A stretch of DNA of 64,000 nucleotides from JABDLO01 sp041749255 (GCA_041749255.1 JBGTBR010000018.1:4628-68627); one strand, 5' to 3'. Shown: positions 1 through 8,289, numbered from the stretch's first letter. The notes: generated by a model not told the origin, from the letters alone. A program made the numbers and translations.

Positions 1-274
1 GGAGACCCACGTAATTTCAAAAATCTGCAGCCATCATAAGCACGAAATGTCAAAATCCCAACTTGTTAGAGAGACTGCCTTTGGCAGCATCTTGGCAAAA
101 ACGTACCTGATATGAAGAAAATATCTCTGTTATTGACACTTTTTAACAACAATGGACAATTGTGGGAGGTAGGGATTAATATTCTACTTCGTTCTATTTT
201 TAACCCCTCCTATTGCCCGACATTTAAACCCTATCGTGGGAAGATATTGTAAACAACGACAACATAAAAGAAAA
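1..274. other. Left-edge non-coding stretch
   Basis: No gene, RNA or clear repeat is recognised here. A 47-codon frame opens at 112 but has no recognisable content and runs into the following cupin remnant, so it is not called. The promoter of the next gene is not evident. Confidence 0.4.
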
Positions 275-691
275 ATGAAGCATAAAAACGATCATACTGA
301 TACCATAATATTGAAGGAAGGGGAAGGGCGACTTTATAATTGTGGAACTATGACCGCTATATTTAAGGTAGACGAAAACGAAACCAACGAAAAATACAGC
401 ATTTCTGAATGGTGGCTAGAGCCTGGCTCTGACGGACCGGGAGCACACTTACACGAAGAAAATGACGAGGTATTTTAGGTCTTGGAAGGAACAATCTCAT
501 TTCTGGTAGGCGACAAATGGATTGAAGCCGGGAAAGGAACATTCCTAAGAATTCCAGCCAGGACAATTCACGACTTTAAAAACCAAACTGACAAGAAAAC
601 CGGAGTTTTGAATTTCTTTATCCCCGGTGGATTTGAAAGAAATATGCCTTCCATTGTCAAGTGGTTTGAAGACTTGGTAATCAATAGATAA
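275..691 (+). pseudogene. Cupin-domain protein interrupted by one in-frame stop
   Basis: One reading frame runs from the ATG at 275 to the stop at 689-691 and is broken only by TAG at 476-478. Read through, it gives a single small cupin of about 138 residues. The first half carries the metal-site stretch GAHLHEENDEVF, and the second half continues VLEGTISFLVGDKW and IPARTIHDF, the usual second cupin motif. The interrupted position normally holds an aromatic residue (DEVFYVLEG in relatives), so TAT or TAC to TAG is the simplest explanation. An earlier in-frame ATG at 236 adds a Lys/Arg-rich 13-residue extension and is a less likely start. The function of such stand-alone cupins is not predictable. 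Either the gene is dead or this is a single-base sequence error. Confidence 0.75.
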
Positions 692-776
692 AGTTTTTCA
701 TAGATAATAGTATTGGGACCCTAAACTCCGTTAGCCTGGAAGATTTTTTAAAAATCATAAACATCCTAATGCACCA

Positions 777-1865
777 TTAATTCATTTTTGCTTTTAAGCC
801 CCAACCTCCTAAGTTTTCGCTAACCAAAAATATAACTTCGTTTTTACCTTTAACCAGTGGCGTATATACAGAGTCGAAATAGCCTATGGTACCGAGATAG
901 CGATAATCCCGGGATTGAAAACGGTTATTTCCGGAATACATAATCCGGTTGTTGACATATACTGCGACTTCATCACTGTAACCAAAATCTATCCTCTTTA
1001 TCTGTTCCACATCGGAGTCTACAAACATCCGTACCAACACCGCATTGCTTTTATCTGTCGCAGACGACAGACGTCCGAGATTGATCAACCCTGAATATTC
1101 AGCTGTGATTTCCGTCCATTCTAAGTCTTCTTGATTGAGGTCATTGAGGTTGATAACATCTTGCAAAAGATGAGATGGAAGTGGGTTGGAAACTTCCCAT
1201 TGAAATAGGGTGCCCTCTGCGGCAGGAGGAGCATCTATAGCTTCGCTGAACAAAGGGGGATCGTCTTTCTCAACTATACGCAAATTGGTATAATAGGCTC
1301 CACCCCGAAAATTCCAAAATCCGATTTCACCTTCATGCCAACCTCCCTTCAAATCATAGACTTCCATCACAGGTTGATTCATATCATTGATGTAAACATC
1401 CATTCTGTTATCCTTTATGATCAGTTTAAAGTGATTCCAACCATTAAAAATGAAAGAATAGGGAGCAGAATATCCTTTTCCGTGATACAACTGCCATCCC
1501 GGGTTATTGTGAAATACAGGAGTATACTGCATAGCATCAGGGTTGCCTGATTGATGGGGGCGAACGTAAAATTCTTCATAATTGCTCATGTCCTGGCATC
1601 TGAATTGTAGGCCGGCAAAGTTTCTATGCTCCCCGAAAGCGAGATCAAATTCAATGACCCCATTATGGAACTGAGAGCCCATTAAGCGGGCCGTTCCGCT
1701 TTTCAGGTATAGGGCAGGTATTTCATTGAACTCGGTAATTTCATATTGGTCGGCTTCGATACGCCACTTTTGATCGTTAAACTCGACAGTGGTCAATTCT
1801 TGTCCTGTCATAAAGCTGAATGGTGCCATCGCAAGGAAGATCCATATAACTCTAAACTTAATCAT
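777..1865 (-). CDS. Secreted LamG/DUF1080-like protein
   Basis: The 362-residue protein starts with a signal peptide (hydrophobic run to about residue 20, then TGQ) and should be exported. Residues about 25-200 look like a concanavalin A-like jelly roll of the LamG/DUF1080 (3-keto-disaccharide hydrolase-like) type, with the pattern GVIEFDLAF, FAGLQFRCQD, WNHFKLIIKDNRMDVYIND and GEIGFWNFRGGAYYTNLRI. The C-terminal 150 residues form a second beta-rich domain (VYVNNRIMYSGNNRF) resembling a carbohydrate-binding sandwich. No catalytic motif can be assigned, so a glycan-binding or hydrolytic role is inference. It lies 73 bp downstream of the membrane HTH protein, which also has a jelly-roll-like C-terminus, so the two may be co-transcribed. 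Confidence 0.7.
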   Translation of the reverse strand: MIKFRVIWIFLAMAPFSFMTGQELTTVEFNDQKWRIEADQYEITEFNEIPALYLKSGTARLMGSQFHNGVIEFDLAFGEHRNFAGLQFRCQDMSNYEEFYVRPHQSGNPDAMQYTPVFHNNPGWQLYHGKGYSAPYSFIFNGWNHFKLIIKDNRMDVYINDMNQPVMEVYDLKGGWHEGEIGFWNFRGGAYYTNLRIVEKDDPPLFSEAIDAPPAAEGTLFQWEVSNPLPSHLLQDVINLNDLNQEDLEWTEITAEYSGLINLGRLSSATDKSNAVLVRMFVDSDVEQIKRIDFGYSDEVAVYVNNRIMYSGNNRFQSRDYRYLGTIGYFDSVYTPLVKGKNEVIFLVSENLGGWGLKAKMN

Positions 1866-1938
1866 CTCTTTTTTTATGGCAAAAATGATGGAGATTTACT
1901 AAAACTTCCATTCAAAAGCGATACAAGTTCATACAAGT

Positions 1939-3264
1939 TTATTCAAGCATGGATACGCCATCGGATTTATTAAATATTTCATTGTAAATGACTGTGCCGG
2001 AAGCAGATATATTCAAAAATTCCACTTGACCCGTACCGTGAAATCTATACCGGACACCATAAAATTTTTCAGGAATCTGAGTTAAAGTATCTTCATAGGC
2101 AATGCTCCCGTTGACTTTAATTTTAAGCTTGTGGTCTTTCAATTCTAATTTTAAATCCACCCAATCTGAGTAATCCACTCCAAAGGCGGAAAGATCAAAT
2201 TGTTGTCCTTCCAATCGTTTGTCTGGAAGCAATAAGGTAAGTTCGCCGGTACATCCCGGTATGGAAAAAGGTACAATGATAGGAATATCACTTCCTAAAA
2301 CATAGAATTGAGCATTTTGGCAAATGGCCTCACCTTTACCCAAAGTATGTTTAAAACGGGTATGAACTACCAGGTCGTTTCCCGGAATTTCGTCCCATAA
2401 CCCCAATAAATATAAACTGGAAAAGGGAATATCCTGGTTGATTTGAAATCCTTTATCTACGAGGTGGTCTTCGTTAAGACCGATACCATTTTCTAATTGT
2501 AAATCGGTTTTCCCAAAATAAAAGGGTAGGAGGTTCTTTTCAATACATCCCAACCATCCCCCGGAACCGATATAGAGATCTTTTTCCTGTACTATAGTTT
2601 CATCCAAAATGAGTTTTGCCCTGAATACTCCCGGGTAGTAATAGGTGATGGCAAGATTATTTTGTGTAGGTAGGATGGGATGTCTTAATCTCGGATCCCA
2701 GGTTTGCTGTATAAAAAAGGAATCAGCTCCGGTATTGGCGACATCATAAGTAAAAAGTACTGTATTGGGAACCCCCTCCGACAAAGCACTGAAATCAAAA
2801 GATATTGAATCCAACCGATATGCTTTATCTTTTGAAGACAAAGCAATGAAAGAAATGATGGTAGCAATAAAGATTACCACCAGTATGCCCATCCTTACAA
2901 AAAACCTTACCCTGGAGTTATTTCGAATTTTTTTGGCCGATATTATATGAGAAATAAATTGAGAATTACCTGTATTCGCAGCATCCTGTTGAAAGGCAAT
3001 CCAATGTTCATGTCCAATGAATTGAGCTAGTGCGTCGAGGGTAGAAATAGAAGGTTCAGAGTTATAAGAAACTTTACCCCAGATCCTTTTTAGGGTTACC
3101 GCACTTAGTCTTACACCCGTATCTTCCTCAATCAACTCACTCAGGCGTTCAAAATGTGTAGTTCGCCAGGTATTGGAATGTCCCAACTGTGCTTTCTCTT
3201 CAATGGCTGATAAGCATTTTTTTAAAAGAGCCGTATCTGAATAAGTGGATCCCTGACTGTTCAT
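1939..3264 (-). CDS. Membrane-anchored HTH protein with extracytoplasmic sensor-like domain
   Basis: The first ~80 residues resemble a DNA-binding helical domain (LSAVTLKRIWGKVSYNSEPS, then STLDALAQFIGHEHWIAF), as in XRE-like HTH folds. One transmembrane segment follows at about residues 100-125 (MGILVVIFIATIISFIAL). The remaining ~310 residues would lie outside the cytoplasm and are beta-rich, ending in a LamG-like stretch (WVDLKLELKDHKLKIKVNGS). This layout fits a one-component membrane regulator that senses something in the periplasm, but no named family is assigned. Its neighbour downstream is the secreted jelly-roll protein. The domain order is seen in the sequence; the sensor role is inferred. 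Confidence 0.6.
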   Translation of the reverse strand: MNSQGSTYSDTALLKKCLSAIEEKAQLGHSNTWRTTHFERLSELIEEDTGVRLSAVTLKRIWGKVSYNSEPSISTLDALAQFIGHEHWIAFQQDAANTGNSQFISHIISAKKIRNNSRVRFFVRMGILVVIFIATIISFIALSSKDKAYRLDSISFDFSALSEGVPNTVLFTYDVANTGADSFFIQQTWDPRLRHPILPTQNNLAITYYYPGVFRAKLILDETIVQEKDLYIGSGGWLGCIEKNLLPFYFGKTDLQLENGIGLNEDHLVDKGFQINQDIPFSSLYLLGLWDEIPGNDLVVHTRFKHTLGKGEAICQNAQFYVLGSDIPIIVPFSIPGCTGELTLLLPDKRLEGQQFDLSAFGVDYSDWVDLKLELKDHKLKIKVNGSIAYEDTLTQIPEKFYGVRYRFHGTGQVEFLNISASGTVIYNEIFNKSDGVSMLE

Positions 3265-3324
3265 TAAAAATGTAACGTGTTATTATATCTAATTTTATTT
3301 CCTTCCATTTAATGCGTAAAGTAC

Positions 3325-4617
3325 CTATTGCCTATTTGTATTTCTTTCCCCATCCCCTTCTTTTTTCCCGATAAGCAAATAAGTTTCCATCTCACCTATG
3401 CCTTTAAAATGCACAGTTTCTCTTGGTTCGTATTGAAAAGTGTGTTTTGTTTTTTCAAAAAATACCTTTGAAACCTGGATTCGGTTTGGCAATCCATGCG
3501 ATTCCATACGACTCGCAATGTTGACGGTATCTCCCCATAGATCGTAAGCGAATTTTTGCTCGCAGATGACTCCGGCTACAACAGGACCGCAATGAATGCC
3601 CAGTCTCAGGTTCAGACCATCCGCTTCGGGAAGTTGAAATTTTCGTATATGGTCAAGCATGTCCAAAGCACAATAAGCCATAGAGTTATGATGGCTATGC
3701 TGAGTCCCGGCCACACCTCCTGCCACCATGTAAGAATCTCCTATGGTTTTTATTTTCTCCAAGCCGTGTTGATTGGTAATTTGATCAAATGCAGAAAATA
3801 AGCGATCCAAAACCTCTACTACACGCTCATGAGGTAATTGCGCAGCAAGGCTTGTGAATCCGATAAGGTCTGCAAATAATACGGAAGCGTCTTCTATTTT
3901 GTCGGCAATGGGCTTTTCATTCATTTTCAACCTTTCAGCAATGGATTTTGGGAGTATATTGAGCAATAAACTTTCAGATCGGCGGTGTTCGAAATCCAAA
4001 GATTGTTCGGCTTCCCTGACCACATTGTAGTGATAGGCGGTAATGCCGATCACAATCAGAAATAAGGCCGACATGGAAGACCACCGGGCTGTTATTATTG
4101 CTTCAGGTGGAAAATTCAGTAATCCGCCATAATAAGTAAAATACCACTCTATAAATATCAATATAAAGGCTGTCATTACGATCAACACAATCAACCAAAA
4201 AATATCTTTAGGTGGAAAAATAATAAACAATCCAACGACTGCAACCAGCATAAATAAATGGTTGACGGTTTCCGGTCCGAGCTGTATCGCAACAAACGAA
4301 ATTAGAAATAGTGTAGAAATACTGTAAAGCAACCTTGCTGCAGTATACTTTTCATAATGATTGAGTAGCGGAACCCCCTGAGCAATCAAAGGCCATATTA
4401 AGAATGAAGCCAAAATATATTGGGTTTCCGGAAGCAAGTCTATCACAAAAGGCAACTGAAGCCAAAGCATGGCAATAATGATCAGCACCATCCCATTTAC
4501 AGCCCGAATGTATCTGATTTCATTGGAAGGAGTATGTTCATGAATGCCGATTCTTTGATACCGGTTCCATAACTTTTTGAAAAGATTTGTCTTTTGTTGA
4601 CTTTGCAATGCATTCAT
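3325..4617 (-). CDS. Membrane adenylate cyclase (class III)
   Basis: The 430-residue protein has six hydrophobic segments between residues about 40 and 200, a short linker (ILPKSIAERL, the usual cyclase-transducing element) and a class III cyclase domain at about 243-425. The two metal-binding aspartates are D250 (LFADLIGFT) and D294 (GDSYM). Adenine-selecting residues K290 and D359, and the transition-state pair N366/R370 (NIASRMES), are all present, so ATP to cAMP is the expected reaction. The membrane part probably senses an unknown signal. A weak direct repeat of ATTACACGGATT lies in the untranslated region upstream. The gene stands alone, with the IS110 remnant behind its promoter side. 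Confidence 0.9.
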   Translation of the reverse strand: MNALQSQQKTNLFKKLWNRYQRIGIHEHTPSNEIRYIRAVNGMVLIIIAMLWLQLPFVIDLLPETQYILASFLIWPLIAQGVPLLNHYEKYTAARLLYSISTLFLISFVAIQLGPETVNHLFMLVAVVGLFIIFPPKDIFWLIVLIVMTAFILIFIEWYFTYYGGLLNFPPEAIITARWSSMSALFLIVIGITAYHYNVVREAEQSLDFEHRRSESLLLNILPKSIAERLKMNEKPIADKIEDASVLFADLIGFTSLAAQLPHERVVEVLDRLFSAFDQITNQHGLEKIKTIGDSYMVAGGVAGTQHSHHNSMAYCALDMLDHIRKFQLPEADGLNLRLGIHCGPVVAGVICEQKFAYDLWGDTVNIASRMESHGLPNRIQVSKVFFEKTKHTFQYEPRETVHFKGIGEMETYLLIGKKEGDGERNTNRQ

Positions 4618-4696
4618 AATTTTTCATTCTGAAAGACATCCACGATTGAGATTTTCATCGGAAAAATAAGAAAAAATTACAGCTTTCTTTATTTGA

Positions 4697-4742
4697 TGTC
4701 TGAATCACGGATTACACGGATTATGAGATTACACGGATTATT
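4697..4742. repeat. Dispersed repeat TCTGAATCACGGATT
   Basis: A 46-bp stretch begins TGTCTGAATCACGGATTA and contains ATTACACGGATT twice. A degenerate copy lies at 8201-8246. Both copies flank the repeat-rich region, in the same orientation. Confidence 0.6.
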
Positions 4743-4853
4743 GAAAATATTCAACTCTTGGATGAAATGGACATGCTGATCTTTAAGGATTTACTCTAAG
4801 AATTTAAATTACCCAAGTAATTGAAGCTATTTAGGTCATAAAATTTTAGCCGG

Positions 4854-5030
4854 AACCTCGAAGGTCTTTGCTTTTAAAACACGACAGCCTACCACGGTTG
4901 TTTGTTAATTGCATACACGGGCTTAGCCCATGAAATGATGCTTAAGACCTAAATGACGGTTGGTGTTCCAGGTGAAATGTGAGATCATCTCCAACCAAAA
5001 TAAAATACAGCCACAAAGTCACTAAGTATT
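4854..5030 (+). repeat. Long repeat element, copy A
   Basis: This copy starts with AACCTCGAAGGTCTTTGCTT and continues through TGTTAATTGCATACACGGGC to GTTCCAGGTGAAATGTGAGA and AAAATACAGCCACAAAG. The same order occurs in copies B (7982-8130) and C (19588-19738), which are closer to each other than to this one. It carries a degenerate internal hairpin (GGGC/GCCC). It ends about 45 bp before the IS110 remnant. Upstream, 4800-4853 matches the interior of the 87-bp unit at 5804-5890 in degenerate form. Confidence 0.75.
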
Positions 5031-5074
5031 CTATGACTAATACAAACATAAAGTCCGAAAGTTATTAACAATTT

Positions 5075-5800
5075 TCAGGCTGCGTATTTCATTAAATCAA
5101 CATAGGGTTGATTTCTTTTTACGATTGCAAACATCCTTGCCACTATCTTATTTCGGATGATGTTTATTGTGCTCATTTTGTTTTTACCCAGTGCTAACCT
5201 CCGATCGTAGTACTGTTTCATCTCAGGATTAAATTGGATGCTTGATTTTGCGCACAAATCCAACAAGCTTTTTATTTTCTTATTTGCCAAATTACTTACT
5301 CTGGATTTCCCTCTGATACTTGTTCCTGAGAGATTGTTAAAGGGAGCTATGCCACAATAGGAACTAAACTTTCTTGCGTCCTTGAATCTAGTGAAGTTGG
5401 CTGTGTAAGCAATCATAAAGAGGGCTGTTATAGAGCCAACTCCCTTGATGGTTTTGAGTAATTCATAGTTGTTGAGCATCTCCTTGTTTTTTTTTACAAC
5501 CCCGAGCATTTCTTTCTCTATCTCATCGATTTGCTTAGAAAGGTACTTAATCATTTTTTCCTGGGTTAGAAAAAGGAATTCAAAGTCTTTTCTGGGCAAC
5601 ACTCGTTTTTGTTCCTTAAGTGATGCTTTAAAGCCGGCTCTTTGCTTAGACAATCGCTCACGTAATGAGAGTAGTCTCTTAAGCTTTGATTCATCTTCTG
5701 AACAAAGCTTAGTGGGCTGAATCTCGTCACGTAATCTATACGCGTACTGGGCAATCTTGGTAGCATCCTTTTTGTCATCCTTACCTCTAGCCATTCCCAT
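5075..5800 (-). pseudogene. IS110-family transposase, N-terminally truncated
   Basis: The 241-residue frame keeps the last acidic motif of the RuvC-like DEDD domain (ARGKDDKKDATKIAQYAYRL), a coiled region, and the transposase_20-type C-terminal domain with LLKTIKGVGSITALFMIAYT and FSSYCGIAPFNNLSGTSIRG, including the conserved serine region. IS110 transposases are usually 330-400 residues; about 90-100 N-terminal residues with the first DEDD acids are missing. The break falls exactly at the repeat unit starting GACCTTCGAGG at 5804, and another reading frame crosses the junction. IS110 elements lack inverted ends and use a bridge RNA from the flanking non-coding DNA; the 5' side of that has been lost here. 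The element should be inactive. Confidence 0.85.
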
Positions 5801-5803
5801 TGA

Positions 5804-5890
5804 GACCTTCGAGGTTTTACCCTAAACTTGAAATCACCCAAGTTATTTACACCATTTTGATCATAAATTTAGGCCTAAACCTCGAAGGTC
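5804..5890 (+). repeat. REP-like unit (head-to-head pair)
   Basis: An 87-bp unit runs from GACCTTCGAGGTTTTACCC to AAACCTCGAAGGTC. Its two ends are exact 14-bp reverse complements, so the whole unit can fold into a long stem-loop, and each end also forms its own ACCT-3nt-AGGT hairpin. The interior (ACTTGAAATCACCC, TTTTGATCATAAATTT) matches copies at 6927-7015, 7872-7960, 8290-8379, 18461-18549 and 19490-19577. Confidence 0.85.
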
Positions 5891-5992
5891 ACCGTTCCAT
5901 GCTCCAATCTCAGATACTTTTAATGACAAAACATAATTATAATATTTATTCATTTACGTATACTTAAATTTACATTTATAAAATGTGATAAG

Positions 5993-6242
5993 ATGCCTAA
6001 TTTTACTTCTTCATTACCGGAAAAAACGTTAAAGCAAATTGCAAATGCCTCAAAAAAAAATGAAGTTACCCAAAAACAAGATTATTGAAATGGCCTTAAA
6101 CCTTTACCTGGAACCGTTAGAGAAAGAAATATACATTGCTTCTTTTAAAAAGCTGGCTTCAGATAAAGAAATGATAGACCTTGCCAATGATGGGATGGAA
6201 GAATACGATGCTGAATTAAATAAATGGGATGAGAAAAGATGA
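5993..6242 (+). pseudogene. MazE/RHH-type antitoxin, frameshifted
   Basis: The ATG at 5993 opens a frame reading MPNFTSSLPEKTLKQ, then IANASKKNEVTQ, and stops shortly after. The adjacent frame continues KNKIIEMALNLYLEPLEKE and SFKKLASDKEMIDLANDGM, ending at 6242. Joined, the halves make one ribbon-helix-helix-type antitoxin of about 80 residues. The shift lies near the A-rich stretches at 6052-6060 and 6071-6075, so a slippage mutation or a sequencing indel is likely. The end overlaps the ATG of the toxin remnant by 14 bp, the usual coupling in toxin-antitoxin operons. Confidence 0.7.
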
Positions 6243-6294
6243 AATCTGGCTGGCTCAACTTAATTCTGTATAAGGTAGAGAAAAGAGCGGTTTC
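6229..6294 (+). pseudogene. MazF/PemK-type toxin fragment
   Basis: The ATG at 6229 gives MRKDEIWLAQLNSV, the characteristic MazF/PemK beginning (M-K-G-E-I-W-L-x-x-L-x-P). A TAA at 6271-6273 follows, and then GREKSGF in the same frame, where relatives read G-x-E-x-x-x-x-R-P. The rest of the toxin (about 90 residues) is absent because the sequence passes directly into the 3' end of the convergent cupin gene. Both a nonsense change and a large deletion are therefore visible, and no active endoribonuclease is expected. Confidence 0.65.
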
Positions 6295-6295
6295 A

Positions 6296-6847
6296 TTAAT
6301 CAATGTATTGAAGCAGTTCCGGTTTGTAGCCACGAAGTGTAGCCAGGGGAGCAATAACATAGAAAGCACTCTTCTGAACCCAAAAAGGGGGCTTTGCCAT
6401 TCTGAATTCGTTCGAAAATTTTTTGGCCATTAAAATGGATTGAAGAAATTGAGGTTTTCCGGCTGTATTTATTTTTCCATCCATAGCCAATCCTGCTGCC
6501 ATCTCCAACAAATATTCAGTATTCAGAGCCGGCTCAACCCGCCATATCAGCTTCGTCTTCTGTTCCGAATCATTCCACATGGTGTGTACCGTGTTGGTTG
6601 GTATATGTAATCTTTCACCCTGTTTTAGGGTGAGAAGGTCAGTACCGACAACAACTTTCATCTCACCTTCCAATATTTCGAAATGTTCTTCCTGATAGGG
6701 ATGGTAATGCGGAGCCGGTTTCATGGAATGAGGAAAGTAGGTTGCTCTCATTTCTAAAAACTGGCCATCAGTATCCTTTTTAGTCCGGAGAAATACAATC
6801 TCCTGACCAAATACCGGGTTTCTGATTACTTTATTTTTGTAGGCCAT
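6296..6847 (-). CDS. Cupin-domain protein
   Basis: The 183-residue protein has a single cupin domain at about residues 30-110. The first motif, HYHPYQEEHFEILEGEMKV, has the two histidines and the glutamate that bind metal. The second, IPTNTVHTMWND, supplies the final histidine. The C-terminal 70 residues are helical and uncharacterised (FLQSILMAKKFSNEFRM). No signal peptide is seen, so it is cytosolic. Such cupins often bind small ligands or act as simple dioxygenases; nothing here picks a reaction. Its 3' end abuts the decayed toxin gene from the opposite strand. Confidence 0.75.
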   Translation of the reverse strand: MAYKNKVIRNPVFGQEIVFLRTKKDTDGQFLEMRATYFPHSMKPAPHYHPYQEEHFEILEGEMKVVVGTDLLTLKQGERLHIPTNTVHTMWNDSEQKTKLIWRVEPALNTEYLLEMAAGLAMDGKINTAGKPQFLQSILMAKKFSNEFRMAKPPFWVQKSAFYVIAPLATLRGYKPELLQYID

Positions 6848-6851
6848 AAAT

Positions 6852-6884
6852 CAAAAATAAAAAAACAATCGGAGTAAAGTCAAA
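6852..6884 (-). promoter_or_regulatory. Bacteroidota-type promoter of the cupin gene
   Basis: On the minus strand TTTG (6884-6881) is followed after 21 bp by TATTTTTG (6859-6852), matching the TTTG-N19-21-TAnnTTTG consensus. It sits only about 5 bp before the annotated ATG, so the message would be nearly leaderless or a later start would be used. That proximity lowers confidence. Confidence 0.4.
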
Positions 6885-6908
6885 TTTGTTCAATTGACGC
6901 CACGCGGT

Positions 6909-7168
6909 GACCTTCGTGAAAACCACGACCTTCGAGGTTTTACTTTAATACTTGAAAATACACAAAGCTATTAACACTATTTTGATCATTAATTTTAACA
7001 GAAACCTCGAAGGTCTTGTAATTAAATACCCACCAGTAACCTTGAAGGTCTTTTTTAATTTAACTTTAACAGAAACCTCGAAGGTCTAGTAATTTTTTGA
7101 TTATAAATATCCACATGAATCCTCGAAAGTCTTGTTAAGTCACAATTTCAGCCTCAATCTCGAAGGTC
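6909..7168. repeat. Array of ACCTCGAAGGT repeats upstream of the RAYT gene
   Basis: The array holds GACCTTCGTG (6909), GACCTTCGAGGTTT (6927), AAACCTCGAAGGTC (7002), a TAACCTTGAAGGTC variant (7037), AAACCTCGAAGGTC (7073), AATCCTCGAAAGTC (7118) and AATCTCGAAGGTC (7156). After the inverted first pair, copies follow in one orientation every 35-45 bp. Each has an ACCT-CGA-AGGT hairpin core. No spacer conservation or cas gene is present. The array fills the interval between the cupin promoter and the transposase start. Confidence 0.85.
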
Positions 7169-7208
7169 TTTCCCCAGGTTTTAAACTATAAATACTTAAT
7201 TTTACAAC

Positions 7209-7916
7209 ATGAACACTACTGCACCCTTCGTGGAAATGGGCTTCTTTCATGTTTATAATAGAACTAACAACAAAGAATCGTTATTCAAGAAGCCTCATCA
7301 TAAAACTTTTTTTCTCAAGCAGTATAAGAAATATATATCTCCATATGCATACACCCATGCTTATGCATTATTAGGCAATCATTTTCATTTTTCAATCCAG
7401 ATAAAAAATATTGACACCATTATTGAAAAAGTACTGTCGATTTCAGTGGGTTTACGCACTGCAGCTATGAAAAATTTCCTGGATCCTGATTATGGTATCC
7501 AGGAAAAATTAGATAAATTGATCATCAACCAGTTTCAAAATTTCCAAAATAGCTACGCTAAAGCAATCAATAAAGATCTTAATAGAACCGGTAGTGTATT
7601 CCAGAAAAAATTTAAAAGGTCAAATTATGATCCGACTGATAGGTTTAAACTTCTGCAATATTATATCCACCACAATGCAAGGAAACATGGATTTGTAAAA
7701 GATTTTTTAGATTATCCACATCATAGTTTCACAGAGATCATCAACAATAACAATTCCATCATAGATGTACAAAAAGTATTAGAACATTTTGGAAGTATAC
7801 AGGAATTTAAGCGGTTCCATCATGCAAATCATTTCGATGAAGAGTTTCAATCTTTCGATTTAGAAAACCTCGACCTTCGAGGTTTTACCCTAAAACTTGA
7901 TAATACCCAAAGCTAA
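7209..7916 (+). CDS. REP-associated tyrosine transposase (RAYT, Y1/HUH family)
   Basis: The 235-residue protein matches the transposase_17/IS200-like single-domain HUH nucleases. The metal-binding histidines are H58 and H60 (LLGNHFHFSIQI), and the likely catalytic tyrosine is Y116 in QNSYAKAIN. Further family marks are NRTGSVFQKKFKR and YYIHHNARKHGF. RAYT proteins cut and join at short palindromic REP sequences and are usually single-copy, domesticated genes next to them. Here a repeat array lies directly upstream and another repeat overlaps the 3' end, so the last ~15 residues (LDLRGFTLKLDNTQS) are encoded by repeat DNA. Start chosen at ATG 7209 because MGFFHVYNR begins the conserved domain nine residues later. 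It appears intact. Confidence 0.9.
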   Translation: MNTTAPFVEMGFFHVYNRTNNKESLFKKPHHKTFFLKQYKKYISPYAYTHAYALLGNHFHFSIQIKNIDTIIEKVLSISVGLRTAAMKNFLDPDYGIQEKLDKLIINQFQNFQNSYAKAINKDLNRTGSVFQKKFKRSNYDPTDRFKLLQYYIHHNARKHGFVKDFLDYPHHSFTEIINNNNSIIDVQKVLEHFGSIQEFKRFHHANHFDEEFQSFDLENLDLRGFTLKLDNTQS

Positions 7917-8130
7917 TAACACAATTTTGATCATTAATTTTAACTGAAACCTCGAAAGTCTTGTAATTAAATTTAAGCCTTAAACCTCGAAGGTCTTTGC
8001 TTCTAAAACACGCCTGTCTGCCAGGGTTATTGGTTAATTGCATACACGGGCTTTCGCCCAAAAACATAGATTAGTGTTCCAGGTGAAATGTGAGATCATC
8101 CCCAACCAAAATAAAATACAGCCACAAAGG
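7864..8130 (+). repeat. Long repeat element, copy B
   Basis: It begins inside the transposase gene with an AAAACCTCGA / TCGAGGTTTT inverted repeat (7864-7873 and 7877-7886). It contains GACCTTCGAGGTTT (7872), AAACCTCGAAAGTC (7947) and AAACCTCGAAGGTC (7982). It then runs through ACACGCCTGTCTGCCAGGG, a GGGC-TTTC-GCCC hairpin and GTTCCAGGTGAAATGTGAGA to AAAATACAGCCACAAAGG. It differs from copy C (19490-19738) at only a handful of positions by eye, and lies in the same orientation. Confidence 0.85.
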
Positions 8131-8200
8131 GCCACAAAGGCACCAAGGAATCACAAAGGAGTTTAGTAGACCATAAAGGACATCTAAAATGCCTGCAAAG

Positions 8201-8246
8201 TGTCTGAATCACGGATTAAACTGATTGTGGGATTGCACGGATAATA
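8201..8246. repeat. Dispersed repeat TCTGAATCACGGATT, second copy
   Basis: This is a degenerate copy of 4697-4742, reading TGTCTGAATCACGGATTAAA and later GATTGCACGGATAAT. Confidence 0.55.
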
Positions 8247-8289
8247 AATTATCCAATTGATCAGAATTGTACTTGGACATTGAAAACCA

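Noticed and set aside
112..253. 47-codon frame at the left edge
   Set aside because: No recognisable sequence, no ribosome site, and overlap with the cupin remnant.
6927..7168. CRISPR-like spacing of short repeats (35-45 bp period)
   Set aside because: The repeats are only about 14 bp, vary from copy to copy, reverse orientation, and have no cas genes nearby. They fit a REP-type array beside a RAYT gene.
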